Positions 49,901 to 58,773 of a stretch of DNA of 64,000 bases are shown in pieces. The number at the start of each line of letters is the position of its first letter. Positions within the stretch are counted from its first letter, which is position 1. Position numbers and translations under genes: made by a program. The stretch comes from Sphingopyxis sp. Lineage in GTDB: Bacteria > Pseudomonadota > Alphaproteobacteria > Sphingomonadales > Sphingomonadaceae. The stretch spans positions 1 to 64,000 of the forward strand of contig JASBSJ010000059.1 of NCBI GenBank assembly GCA_030148985.1. Direction: 5' to 3'. The notes beneath the pieces were generated by a model, which was not told where the DNA came from, ran no database searches, and was given only the letters and a program-made list of their open reading frames with translations.

Positions 49901-52171
49901 ATGGCTGGCGATCGCCCCCGCTACAAACGCTACGACCGCCCCGCCGGCGGCTGGGCCGCCGCGGCTGCGACGGCAAAGGTGCTGCTCGAACAGAGCGTCG
50001 TGACCAAGGGGTCGCGCGCGCTCCTCTCGATGAACCAGCCCGGCGGGTTCAAATGCCCCAGCTGCGCCTTCCCCGACGCCGCCTGCACCAAAAAGCTCGA
50101 ATTTTGCGAAAATGGCGCCAAGGCGCTCGCGTACGAAGCCACGAAATTTCGCGTCACGCGCGACTTTTTTGCGCAGCACAGCGTCACCGAACTGATGGCG
50201 CAGTCGGACTATTGGCTCGAAATGCAGGGCCGGCTGACCGAGCCGATGCGATACGACGCCGCCACCGATCATTATGTGCCGGTCGGCTGGGACGAAGCCT
50301 TCGCGCTGATCGGCCGCCATCTTCGCGCGCTGGACAGCCCGCACCGCGCCGAATTCTACACCTCGGGTCGCACCCCGAATGAGGCCGCCTTCCTCTATTC
50401 GATCTTCGTGCGCGAGTTTGGCACCAACAATTTTCCCGATTGTTCGAACATGTGCCACGAACCGACCAGCCGCGGCCTGCCGCCGTCGATCGGCATCGGC
50501 AAGGGCACGGTGATCCTCGAGGATTTCGAGCACGCCGAGGCGATTTTCCTGATCGGCCACAATGCGGGGACCAATGCGCCGCGGATGATGACCCCGCTCG
50601 TCGAGGCGCGCAAACGCGGGGTGCCGATCGTCGCGGTCAATCCGATGCCCGAACGCGCGCTGATCAAATTTACCGAGCCGCAAGACATCGTCCAGATGGC
50701 GACCTTCGGCTCGACCGAGATAACGAGCGAGTTTGTCCATATCCGTATTGGCGGCGACCTCGCGCTCTTGAAGGGCATGATGAAGGTGCTGTTCGAGCGC
50801 GACGCCGCGGGTGAGGCGGTGCTCGACCATGGCTTCATCGCAGACCATACCGACGGCCTCGCGGCGCTGCGCGCCGATGTCGAGGCGCAATCGTGGGACG
50901 CGATCACCGCCGCGGCAGGGATCGACGAGGCGCAGATCCGCCGCTGCGCCGACATCTATATCCGCTCGAACGCGACGATCATCTGCTACGGCATGGGCGT
51001 CACCCAGCATCAGCGCGGGTCCGAGCTGGTCCAGCAGGTCGCGAACCTGCTCCTCCTCCGCGGCAATTTCGGCAAGCCCGGCGCGGGCATTTCGCCGATC
51101 CGCGGCCATTCGAACGTGCAGGGCGACCGCACCGTCGGCATCGACGAGCGGCCCTCGGCCGCCTATCTCGACCGCGTCCGCGACGTCTTCGGTTTCGATC
51201 CGCCGCGCGAACAAGGGCATCACAGCGTCGAGGCGGTCGAGGCGATGCTGGCGGGCGAAGCCAAAGTCTTTATCGGCCTCGGCGGCAATTTCGTCCGCGC
51301 GGTCCCCGATACCGACCGCGCCTATGCCGCGATGCGGCAGCTCGACCTGACGGTCGGCATCGCGACCAAGCTCAACCGCGGGCACCTCGTCCACGGCAAG
51401 GACGCGCTGATCTTGCCGGTGATCGCGCGGTCCGAACGGATCGAAACCGTAAGGGGCGAACAGTTTGTGACGATCGAGGATTCGATGTCGAACGTCACCG
51501 CCTCGCGCGGCGTGCTCGACCCCGCGAGCGAGCATCTCTTGTCCGAGGTCGAGATCGTCTGCCGCATGGCGATGGCGACGCTGCCGGACAGCAAGGTCGA
51601 TTGGGCCAGCTATATCGACGATTACGGTCTGATCCGCGATAAAATCGCCGACGTCTATCCCGCAATCTACGAAGGCTTTTCGCAGCGTATCCAGGCGCCG
51701 ATGGGCTTTCACCTCGACATCCCGCCGCGCCGCCGCATCTGGGCGACGGCGACGGGCAAGGCCAATTTCCTCGTCCTGCCGGGGCTCGCGGTGAATGCGC
51801 CGGTCGACGATCCCGCGATGCTGCGCCTCGCGACGGTGCGCTCGCACGACCAGTTCAACACGACGATCTACAGCTATAACGACCGCTATCGCGGCGTTTA
51901 CGGCGACCGGATGGTGCTGTTCATGAACGCCGACGACAGGATCGATCGCGGCCTCGCCGCGGGCGCACGCGTCGCGCTCGAAACGATCGCGGGCGATGGC
52001 GTGACGCGGCGCGTCGAGGGGCTGACGCTGATCGACTATCCGATGTCGCGCGGTTCGGTCGCGGGCTATTATCCCGAACTCAACCCGCTCCTCCCGCTCG
52101 CCTTCCACGACCGGGTAAGCGGCTGCCCCGCCGCCAAGGCGATTCCGGTGCGGGTTGTGGCGGCGGGTTAG
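49901..52171 (+). CDS. FdhF/YdeP family molybdopterin oxidoreductase
   Basis: A 756-residue Mo-bis-MGD enzyme. Cys52, Cys55, Cys62 and Cys69 in FKCPSCAFPDAACTKKLEFC bind an Fe-S cluster; FPDCSNMCHEPTSRGLPPSI carries the probable Mo-ligand Cys; IRGHSNVQGDRTVGIDERP and the C-terminal molybdopterin dinucleotide domain (HDQFNTTIYSYNDRYRGVYG) follow. The YdeP group is related to formate dehydrogenase, but its substrate is mostly unknown. No small Fe-S or membrane subunit is nearby. fdhD and mobA are convergent, supporting Mo-cofactor delivery to this protein. Confidence 0.9.
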   Translation: MAGDRPRYKRYDRPAGGWAAAAATAKVLLEQSVVTKGSRALLSMNQPGGFKCPSCAFPDAACTKKLEFCENGAKALAYEATKFRVTRDFFAQHSVTELMAQSDYWLEMQGRLTEPMRYDAATDHYVPVGWDEAFALIGRHLRALDSPHRAEFYTSGRTPNEAAFLYSIFVREFGTNNFPDCSNMCHEPTSRGLPPSIGIGKGTVILEDFEHAEAIFLIGHNAGTNAPRMMTPLVEARKRGVPIVAVNPMPERALIKFTEPQDIVQMATFGSTEITSEFVHIRIGGDLALLKGMMKVLFERDAAGEAVLDHGFIADHTDGLAALRADVEAQSWDAITAAAGIDEAQIRRCADIYIRSNATIICYGMGVTQHQRGSELVQQVANLLLLRGNFGKPGAGISPIRGHSNVQGDRTVGIDERPSAAYLDRVRDVFGFDPPREQGHHSVEAVEAMLAGEAKVFIGLGGNFVRAVPDTDRAYAAMRQLDLTVGIATKLNRGHLVHGKDALILPVIARSERIETVRGEQFVTIEDSMSNVTASRGVLDPASEHLLSEVEIVCRMAMATLPDSKVDWASYIDDYGLIRDKIADVYPAIYEGFSQRIQAPMGFHLDIPPRRRIWATATGKANFLVLPGLAVNAPVDDPAMLRLATVRSHDQFNTTIYSYNDRYRGVYGDRMVLFMNADDRIDRGLAAGARVALETIAGDGVTRRVEGLTLIDYPMSRGSVAGYYPELNPLLPLAFHDRVSGCPAAKAIPVRVVAAG

Positions 52172-52210
52172 CGCGTGCCCGCTCGGACACAAACATAGCC
52201 CTATTTTCCT

Positions 52211-52289
52211 CGTCATCCCGGCGAAGGCCGGGATCTCGCCGTTGCGTCAGAATGCGAGGGAGAGATTCCGGCGTGCGCCGGAATGACGA
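52211..52289. repeat. Palindromic repeat, family B, degenerate right arm
   Basis: The left arm CGTCATCCCGGCGAAGGCCG is standard; the right arm GGCGTGCGCCGGAATGACG has diverged, so the arms no longer match perfectly. It lies between the FdhF and mobA genes. Confidence 0.8.
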
Positions 52290-52324
52290 TTACTAAAAGG
52301 CCGTTACCTTCCGGCGCTAACGGT

Positions 52325-52837
52325 TCAGCCTTTCGCCAGCCGCTCAAGGTCGGCAACGCTGTTGATATTGGGCAGCGCAAAATCGCACTGCACCGCGCGC
52401 GCGCCGATGCGGCGGGCAAAGGCGCGCATCGCCAGGTCGCCGTCTGCCTCCAGCATCGCTTTCAACTCGCCCAACGCCGCGACGGGCCACAGCCCGATCA
52501 CCGGCTGGCTGTCGAGGAAAGCCGGGGCGGGGGACAGCAGTGCGGCAAGGTCGGCGGGCAGGCGCACGCAATCGACCGGCGCGCTCAGCAGCCGGTCGAA
52601 CCCCTGTGCCGCCGCATGATCCAATGCCCCCGCGATCGCGCCGAGCGGTCCCATGCCGGGGCGCGGCCAGTCGGCGATGCCGTCCGCACGCCCGACGACG
52701 ACCACCGCGTCGCAATGCGGGGCAAGCGCGGCGCGCGCATGGTCGAGCAGCGTGCGACCGTCCAGCATCGCCAGCGCCTTGTCCGACCCGAAACGGCGCG
52801 ACGCCCCACCGGCAAGGATCGCGCCGAGTGTCCTCAT
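52325..52837 (-). CDS. mobA: Molybdenum cofactor guanylyltransferase
   Basis: A 170-residue MobA: GAILAGGASRRFGSDKALAM (GTP-binding loop LAGGxSxRxGxDKA), GMGPLGAIAGAL, and SAPVDCVRLPADL, where DxP is expected and VDC is seen. It attaches GMP to Mo-molybdopterin. It starts at 52837, overlapping the fdhD stop as ATGA. Slightly short for the family (about 190). Confidence 0.93.
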   Translation of the reverse strand: MRTLGAILAGGASRRFGSDKALAMLDGRTLLDHARAALAPHCDAVVVVGRADGIADWPRPGMGPLGAIAGALDHAAAQGFDRLLSAPVDCVRLPADLAALLSPAPAFLDSQPVIGLWPVAALGELKAMLEADGDLAMRAFARRIGARAVQCDFALPNINSVADLERLAKG

Positions 52838-53637
52838 GCGATCATGCCCTGCGGATCGGCGATCACCAGCGCCGCGTCGGGCCGCGCGAGCGCGACGAGC
52901 GTCAGCCCCGCCGCCGCCGCGCGCGCCGCGGCCAGACTCGTCGGCGCCGAGATGGTGACGAGCATCGGGCATCCCGCGCGCACCGTCTTTTCGACCAGCT
53001 CATAGCTGCACCGCGCCGACAACAGGATGAAACCCTCGCCCGCGTCGATCCCCGCCCGCGCGAGCGCGCCGATCAGCTTGTCGAGCGCATTGTGCCGCCC
53101 GACATCCTCGCGCACCAGCCGGACCGCGCCCGCGGGCGAGCAAAAGGCGGCGGCGTGCGCGGCGCCCGTCGCGCGGCCGAGCGGCTGATGCGCCTCGATC
53201 GCCGCCAGCGCAGCGGCGATGGCCGTGCGGTCGGTGCTGATGCGCGCGGTCACCGGCGGCAACGGACGCAGCACCTCCTCGATATTCGCGATCCCGCACA
53301 GGCCGCAGCTGCTCTCGCTCACCCGCGTCCGCGCGCGTTCGAGCGCCGCGGCGTTGCGCTCCGCGCTCAGCCACAGCCGCAGTGCCAAGCCGCCTTCGAT
53401 CGGCTGCGCGTCGATCCGCCGGATGTCGGCGGGCGCCGCGATCAGCCCTTCGCTCAGGGCAAAGCCGACGGCATAATCCTCCAGGTCCGCGGGCGTCGCC
53501 ATCATCACCGCATAGGCAATGCCGCCAACCTCCACCGACACCGGCGCCTCGACGGCGATGCAGCGATCCAGCGCGGCATCGCCGGGCTCGCCAAGGCCGA
53601 GGCGGCGGACGGGAAGGTCGATCATTTCGCCAGTCAT
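52834..53637 (-). CDS. fdhD: Formate dehydrogenase accessory sulfurtransferase FdhD
   Basis: A 267-residue FdhD. The reactive pair is Cys111 and Cys114 (SESSCGLCGIANIEE), and VREDVGRHNALDKLIG with ILLSARCSYELVEKTVRAG binds the molybdopterin guanine dinucleotide. It transfers sulfur from IscS to the Mo cofactor of formate dehydrogenases. It precedes mobA with a 4-nt overlap and is convergent with the FdhF-type enzyme, its likely client. Confidence 0.95.
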   Translation of the reverse strand: MTGEMIDLPVRRLGLGEPGDAALDRCIAVEAPVSVEVGGIAYAVMMATPADLEDYAVGFALSEGLIAAPADIRRIDAQPIEGGLALRLWLSAERNAAALERARTRVSESSCGLCGIANIEEVLRPLPPVTARISTDRTAIAAALAAIEAHQPLGRATGAAHAAAFCSPAGAVRLVREDVGRHNALDKLIGALARAGIDAGEGFILLSARCSYELVEKTVRAGCPMLVTISAPTSLAAARAAAAGLTLVALARPDAALVIADPQGMIA

Positions 53638-53728
53638 GCATGCACGATAGCCTATTGGCATGGGCTTGTCTCAACCCGGCCGCAGGGGGTGCGGCGGTTT
53701 TGGGGTGGATTCCTGACCTTCCCTTGTC

Positions 53729-53806
53729 CGTCATCCCGGCGAAGGCCGGGATCTCGCCGGAGTGGTAAACCGAGAGGGTGAGATCCCGGCCTTCGCCGGG
53801 ATGACG
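53729..53806. repeat. Palindromic repeat, family B
   Basis: CGTCATCCCGGCGAAGGCCG and its inverse, with middle GGTAAACCGAGAGGGTGA, which is the shared middle segment inverted relative to the 30253 copy. It lies between fdhD and the LysR gene. Confidence 0.88.
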
Positions 53807-53855
53807 ATAGTGGTATGTCCGCAACCGCCCACAAGCTTCCGTTTCTCTCCCACCC

Positions 53856-54770
53856 TCAACCCGCGCGCCCCAGCCGTTCGACCAGAAAATCGACGAACAC
53901 GCGCACCCGTGCGGGGGTGTTCGCGCCGCCTGCGAAGACCGCGTGGATCACCTCGACATCGCCGGGGTTATACTCCTCGAGGATCGGGATCAGCGCGCCG
54001 CTGGCGATCTGGTCGGCGATGCTGAACGCGCCGACGCGCGCGATGCCGACGCCGGCGGCGGCGAGCTGTCCCAGCGTCTCGCCATTGTTCGCCTCGATAT
54101 TACCCCGCACCGCCAGCGCATAGTCGCGCGCGCCATCACGAAAGGGCCAGGTCGGCTCGGCGCGGCGGAAGTTGAAATTCAGGCAGTTGTGATCGTGCAA
54201 CTCCTCGGGGCGGCGCGGCATGCCGTGCGCCGCCAGATAGGCGGGCGACGCGACGATCACGCGGCGGCTTTCGCCCAGCTTGCGCGCGGTCAGCGGACTG
54301 TCGGCCAGCGGGCCAAAGCGGATCGCGACGTCGGCCTGTCCGGCGGCGATGTCGACCAGCCGGTCGGCCAGGCTGATGTCGACCAGGATATGCGGATAAA
54401 GCCGCACGAACTCGCCGAGCAGCGGCACGATGCACATCCGACCGTGCGCCTGTGCCGCGCTGACGCGCAGCCGCCCGCGCGGCGCCCCCTGATCGGCGAT
54501 CGCCTGCTCGGCGTCGCCCAGATCGGCCAGGATGCGCCGCGCGGCGCGCAGATAGGCCTCGCCTTCGGGCGTCAGCGCGAGCGAGCGCGTCGAGCGCAGC
54601 AACAGGCGCACGCCCAGCCGCGCCTCGATACGGTCGATCGTGCGGCTGACCGCCGACGGGGTGAGGCCCAGGCAGCGGCCCGCGGCCGAAAAACTGCCCT
54701 CCGCGACCGTCGCGACAAACACCTCCATCGACCGCGCGCGATCGCCACCGCCATCCATCTTTGCGTTCAT
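53856..54770 (-). CDS. LysR family transcriptional regulator
   Basis: A 304-residue LysR protein: MEVFVATVAEGSFSAAGRCL and GLTPSAVSRTIDRIEARLGV form the HTH (15-72), then the effector domain with VASPAYLAAHGMPRRPEELH. It is divergent from the aldo/keto reductase, and the spacer holds a perfect TGCATTGG inverted repeat. It therefore probably regulates the reductase and MFS efflux pair. ATG at 54770 used; a second at 54758 is possible. Confidence 0.9.
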   Translation of the reverse strand: MNAKMDGGGDRARSMEVFVATVAEGSFSAAGRCLGLTPSAVSRTIDRIEARLGVRLLLRSTRSLALTPEGEAYLRAARRILADLGDAEQAIADQGAPRGRLRVSAAQAHGRMCIVPLLGEFVRLYPHILVDISLADRLVDIAAGQADVAIRFGPLADSPLTARKLGESRRVIVASPAYLAAHGMPRRPEELHDHNCLNFNFRRAEPTWPFRDGARDYALAVRGNIEANNGETLGQLAAAGVGIARVGAFSIADQIASGALIPILEEYNPGDVEVIHAVFAGGANTPARVRVFVDFLVERLGRAG

Positions 54771-54807
54771 GTCAAAAATCCTTCGCTTCGTGCGGCGCTA
54801 CACCAAG

Positions 54808-54840
54808 TGCATTGGCCCGTCCATCTATGCGTCCAATGCA
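54808..54840. promoter_or_regulatory. TGCATTGG-N17-CCAATGCA inverted repeat, candidate LysR operator
   Basis: Perfect 8-bp arms, 17 nt apart, in the 86-nt space between the LysR start and the aldo/keto reductase start. Position and dyad symmetry fit a LysR site overlapping both promoters. Confidence 0.6.
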
Positions 54841-54856
54841 ATCGAAAGGATGGGTC

Positions 54857-55891
54857 ATGGAATATCGTCAATTGGGATCGTCGGGGCTTCGCGTCCCGGC
54901 CTTGAGCTTCGGAACCGGCACCTTCGGCGGGCAGGGACCGCTGTTCAGCGCGTGGGGCACCAGCGATGCGGCCGAGGCGCGGCGCCTGATCGACATCAGC
55001 CTCGACGCCGGGGTGACGCTGTTCGACACCGCCGACGTCTATTCGAACGGCGCGTCGGAGGCGATTTTGGGCGAGGCGATCAAGGGCCGCCGCGATGCGG
55101 TGCTGATTTCGACCAAGACCGGCCTGCCGATGGGCGACGGGCCGCAGGATTGGGGCGTCTCGCGCAGCCGGTTGATCCGCGCGGTCGAGGCATCGCTCCG
55201 CCGGCTCGGCACCGACCATATCGACCTGCTCCAGCTCCACGCCTTCGACGCCTCGACCCCGGTCGACGAGCTGATGGACACGCTTGCGACGCTGATCGCC
55301 GCGGGCAAGCTGCGCTATGCGGGCGTTTCCAACTATCCCGGCTGGCAATTGATGAAGGCGCAGGCCGCAGCCGACCGGCGCGGCACCCCGCGCTTCGTCG
55401 CGCACCAGGTCTATTATTCGCTCATCGGCCGCGCCTATGAAGCCGACCTGATGCCGCTCGCCGCCGACCAGGGCATCGGCGCGCTGGTGTGGAGCCCGCT
55501 CGGTTGGGGACGGCTGACCGGCAAGATCGGGCGCGGGCGTCCGGTGCCCGCGGGCAGCCGCCTCCACGAAACCGAGCAATTTGCGCCGCCGGTGGCCGAG
55601 GAGCTGCTCTATCGCGTGATCGATGCGCTCGAAGCCGTCGCGGCCGAAACCGGCAAGACGGTGCCGCAGGTCGCGATCAACTGGCTGCTGCGGCGCCCGA
55701 CGGTGGCGTCGGTCATTATCGGCGCGCGCAACGAGGAGCAGCTGCGGCAGAATCTCGGCGCGGTCGGCTGGGCGCTGACCGCCGAACATATCGCCGCGCT
55801 CGACGCCGCGAGCGACGTCCTGCCGCCCTATCCGCACACGCCCTATCGGCAGCAGGAGGGCTTTGCCCGCCTGAACCCGCCGCTCGTCTGA
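54857..55891 (+). CDS. Aldo/keto reductase
   Basis: A 344-residue AKR with a (beta/alpha)8 barrel. The catalytic tetrad is visible: FDTADVYSNG (Asp, Tyr), ISTKTGL (Lys) and LLQLHAFD (His). It reduces aldehydes or ketones with NADPH; the substrate is unknown. AAAGGA about 9 nt before the ATG at 54857 defines MEYRQLGSSG. The MFS exporter follows 14 nt downstream. Confidence 0.93.
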   Translation: MEYRQLGSSGLRVPALSFGTGTFGGQGPLFSAWGTSDAAEARRLIDISLDAGVTLFDTADVYSNGASEAILGEAIKGRRDAVLISTKTGLPMGDGPQDWGVSRSRLIRAVEASLRRLGTDHIDLLQLHAFDASTPVDELMDTLATLIAAGKLRYAGVSNYPGWQLMKAQAAADRRGTPRFVAHQVYYSLIGRAYEADLMPLAADQGIGALVWSPLGWGRLTGKIGRGRPVPAGSRLHETEQFAPPVAEELLYRVIDALEAVAAETGKTVPQVAINWLLRRPTVASVIIGARNEEQLRQNLGAVGWALTAEHIAALDAASDVLPPYPHTPYRQQEGFARLNPPLV

Positions 55892-55905
55892 TCGGAAGAA
55901 CCGAC

Positions 55906-57054
55906 ATGAAAATCAACTTTCCCCTCGTGGCGCTCTCTATCGGCGCCTTCGGCATCGGCATCACCGAATTTGCACCCATGGGGTTGCTCCCCGACATGGC
56001 CGAAGGGCTGGGGGTGTCGATCCCCGCCGCCGGGCTGCTGGTGTCGGCCTATGCGCTCGGGGTGATGCTCGGCGCGCCGCTGATGACGCTGACCACCGCG
56101 CGGCTGAACCGCCGCACCTTGCTGATCGGCCTGATGGCGATCTTCACGCTCGGCAATTTCCTCTCGGCGATTGCAGGCGATTATACGACGCTGATGATCG
56201 CGCGCGTCATCACCTCGCTCAACCACGGCGCCTTTTTCGGCGTCGGCTCGGTCGTGGCGGCGAGCCTCGTCGCGCCCGAAAAACGCGCGAGCGCGGTCGC
56301 CGCGATGTTCATGGGGCTGACGCTCGCCAATGTGATCGGGGTGCCGCTCGCGCCCTGGGTGGGCGAGACCTTCGGCTGGCGCACCGCCTTTGGCATCATC
56401 GCGGTCTGGGGCCTCTTTACCATGGCCGCGCTGCGCTTCGCGCTGCCCGACCTCCCGCGTGCCGAGGGCGGCAACATGCTCGCCGAACTGGGCGTGCTGA
56501 AGCGCCGCGAAGTGCTCGTCGCGCTCGCGCTGACCGCGATCGGTTCTGCAGCGATGTTCACCGTCTTCACCTATATCGCGCCGATCCTGACCGAAGCGAC
56601 AGGGGCAGGGACCTTGTTCATAACCGCGATGCTGGTGATCTATGGCCTCGGCCTCACTGCCGGCAACTGGCTCGGCGGGGTGTTCGCCGATCGCTCGATC
56701 GACCGCACGCTGATCGTCTCGCTCGGCGCGCTTGCTGCGACGCTCGTTCTCTTTGCGGGCGCGATGTTCCAGCCGCTCGCCGCCGCCATCACCATCTTCG
56801 CATGGGGCGTGGCGACCTTCGCGATCGTCCCGCCGCTTCAGATGCGGGTGATGGAGGCGGCCAGCGACGCGCCCAATCTCGCCTCGGCGGTCAACATCGG
56901 TGCCTTCAACCTTGGCAACGCGGTCGGTGCGGCGGTCGGCGGCGGGGTGATCGCGCTGGGGCTCGGCTATCCGGCGGTGTCGATCGCGGGGGCGTTGATG
57001 GCGCTGGCCGGACTCGCGATCGTGCTTGCAACGCGCACGCGCGCCGCGGCGTAG
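55906..57054 (+). CDS. MFS transporter, DHA1/AraJ-like efflux type
   Basis: A 382-residue MFS protein with 12 spans. FGIGITEFAPMGLLPDMAEG and VSAYALGVMLGAPLMT match the drug/sugar efflux DHA1 group (AraJ, YdhP). GGAAGAA precedes the ATG at 55906. Co-transcribed with the aldo/keto reductase under the LysR gene; a reduced product could be exported, which is inference. Confidence 0.92.
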   Translation: MKINFPLVALSIGAFGIGITEFAPMGLLPDMAEGLGVSIPAAGLLVSAYALGVMLGAPLMTLTTARLNRRTLLIGLMAIFTLGNFLSAIAGDYTTLMIARVITSLNHGAFFGVGSVVAASLVAPEKRASAVAAMFMGLTLANVIGVPLAPWVGETFGWRTAFGIIAVWGLFTMAALRFALPDLPRAEGGNMLAELGVLKRREVLVALALTAIGSAAMFTVFTYIAPILTEATGAGTLFITAMLVIYGLGLTAGNWLGGVFADRSIDRTLIVSLGALAATLVLFAGAMFQPLAAAITIFAWGVATFAIVPPLQMRVMEAASDAPNLASAVNIGAFNLGNAVGAAVGGGVIALGLGYPAVSIAGALMALAGLAIVLATRTRAAA

Positions 57055-57115
57055 CCGCTCGGCGCCGAAACCTGACGATTGCCATTTCCGCCGCGCGGCC
57101 TAAGCAATCGCGGCC

Positions 57116-57775
57116 ATGGAAACCGAAATCCTCGCCGTCCTGACGGGCAAGGCACGCCCCTTTCGCGGCGACGAGCCGAGCGCCATTGCCAAGCGGCCCG
57201 TGGCAGAGGCGGTCGTGGTGGGCGCGATGGGCCTCGCCGGCGACGAACAGGCCGATCGCACGGTGCACGGCGGGGTCGACAAGGCGATCCACCATTATCC
57301 CGCCGATCATTACGACTGGTGGCGCGGGCAACTGGGCGATGCGCCGCTGCTCGATGCACCGGGCGCGTTCGGGGAGAATATCTCGACCCTCGGCCTCGAC
57401 GAGCAGAGCGTCTGCCTCGGCGACCGTTTCCGCCTCGGCAGCGCGCTGATCGAGGTCAGCCAGGCGCGCCAGCCCTGCTGGAAGCTCGACCACCGTTTCG
57501 GGGTCAAGGGTGTGATGGCCAAGGTCGTCGCGAGCCGCCGGACGGGCTGGTATTACCGCGTCCTCGAAGCGGGCATGGTGCAGGCGGGCGACGCGCTCGC
57601 ATTGGTCGATCGGCCGTATCCCGACTGGCCGCTCGCCTCGCTGTTCGGCCTGCTGGTCGGCGGCGAAGCCAAGGCGCGCCCCGCCGACCTCACCGCGCTG
57701 CGCGACATCCCCGCGCTCGCCGAAACGTGGCAAGTCCGCCGCGCCAAGCTCGCGGCGCAGTTCGGCGTCGATTAG
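57116..57775 (+). CDS. MOSC domain protein (YiiM-like)
   Basis: A 219-residue MOSC protein: DRTVHGGVDKAIHHYPADHY, GAFGENISTLGLDEQSVCLG, VSQARQPCWKLDHRFGVKG (the conserved sulfur-carrying Cys) and the C-terminal three-helix extension of YiiM. MOSC domains bind molybdopterin in amidoxime/N-hydroxylated compound reduction. The Mo genes lie 3-4 kb away. It overlaps the convergent AraC gene by 4 bp. Confidence 0.9.
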   Translation: METEILAVLTGKARPFRGDEPSAIAKRPVAEAVVVGAMGLAGDEQADRTVHGGVDKAIHHYPADHYDWWRGQLGDAPLLDAPGAFGENISTLGLDEQSVCLGDRFRLGSALIEVSQARQPCWKLDHRFGVKGVMAKVVASRRTGWYYRVLEAGMVQAGDALALVDRPYPDWPLASLFGLLVGGEAKARPADLTALRDIPALAETWQVRRAKLAAQFGVD

Positions 57776-58677
57776 GCGCTCAGCGCGTATCGCTTCGGTG
57801 GCAGTCCGACGTGGCGAGCAAAGGCGGTGCTGAACGCGCTGGCCGAACCATAGCCGACACGCATTGCGATCTCGTCGAGCTTTCCCGCGCGGCGCCGCAA
57901 TAGGTCTTTTGCGAGGCTCATCCGCCACCGCAGCAGATATTCCATCGGGGGGACACCGACGGCGCGCGCGAAGCGGTCGAAAAACGCCGAACGCGACAGG
58001 GCTGCTTCCTGCGCCAGCGCCGAAATAGTCCATGAATGGGCGGGCGCATCGTGAATGCGGCGGATCACCCGCGCGAGCTGGGGATCGGCCAGCCCGCGCA
58101 GCAACCCTTGCGGTGCCTCGCGCTCGGCGCCTGCGCGCAGCGCCTCGACAAGCAATATCTCGACCAGCCGCGCAAGGACGAGGTCGCGGCCCGGCTGGTC
58201 GTCTCCCGCCTCTTCGCGAACCATGCGGACGAGCGCCGTCAGCCGCGCTGCGCCGCGCAGGTGGATGACTGCCGGGAGCTGCGACACGAGCAGGTTGGCA
58301 TCGGGCGAGGCAAAGGCGAAATAGCCGCCGAGCATCCGCACGTCGGGCGCACCCCGCGGATCGCCATGCCGCATCTCGCCCGTAAAGCCAGCGGCCGCGC
58401 GCGGATCGATCGTGACGAGATCGCGGGTGTCGGCGGGGACGAAGCCCGACATGGTGAAGCCGGGCGTCGCGGGCAGCAGGACGAAATCGCCCGCATTCAA
58501 TGTCACCGGCGGCGCACCGTCGACGGTCAGGCGGCACGATCCGCCGAGGATGGTGCAAAAACTCGGATCGCCGAACGCCGAATAGCGCACCGCCCAGCGT
58601 CCCGCGCCGCTGATCCCCTTCGCAAAGACCGTGGTCGGGCGCAGCAGCGCGATGATGTCGGAAAGCGGATCGGGCAT
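57772..58677 (-). CDS. AraC family regulator with cupin_6 domain
   Basis: A 301-residue protein. The N-terminal cupin (about 1-165: VDGAPPVTLNAGDFVLLPAT) binds the effector; the C-terminal double HTH (about 200-300) holds WTISALAQEAALSRSAFFDR and VGYGSASAFSTAFARHVGLP. It is divergent from the SDR gene at 58774, which it probably activates; the 96-nt spacer is AT-rich, but I see no clear operator. Confidence 0.92.
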   Translation of the reverse strand: MPDPLSDIIALLRPTTVFAKGISGAGRWAVRYSAFGDPSFCTILGGSCRLTVDGAPPVTLNAGDFVLLPATPGFTMSGFVPADTRDLVTIDPRAAAGFTGEMRHGDPRGAPDVRMLGGYFAFASPDANLLVSQLPAVIHLRGAARLTALVRMVREEAGDDQPGRDLVLARLVEILLVEALRAGAEREAPQGLLRGLADPQLARVIRRIHDAPAHSWTISALAQEAALSRSAFFDRFARAVGVPPMEYLLRWRMSLAKDLLRRRAGKLDEIAMRVGYGSASAFSTAFARHVGLPPKRYALSA

Positions 58678-58773
58678 GTTGGGACTTATGATAAAGAAAT
58701 ACGGATGATCAATTATAGATCGTCTAACAGACGAAAGCTAGGGCGGTGCCATCAAGGATCGAAAGGAATCGCC

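Noticed and set aside
49889-52216. 775-residue minus-strand ORF
   Set aside because: Antisense to the FdhF/YdeP gene; no motif, Asp/Arg-rich shadow composition.
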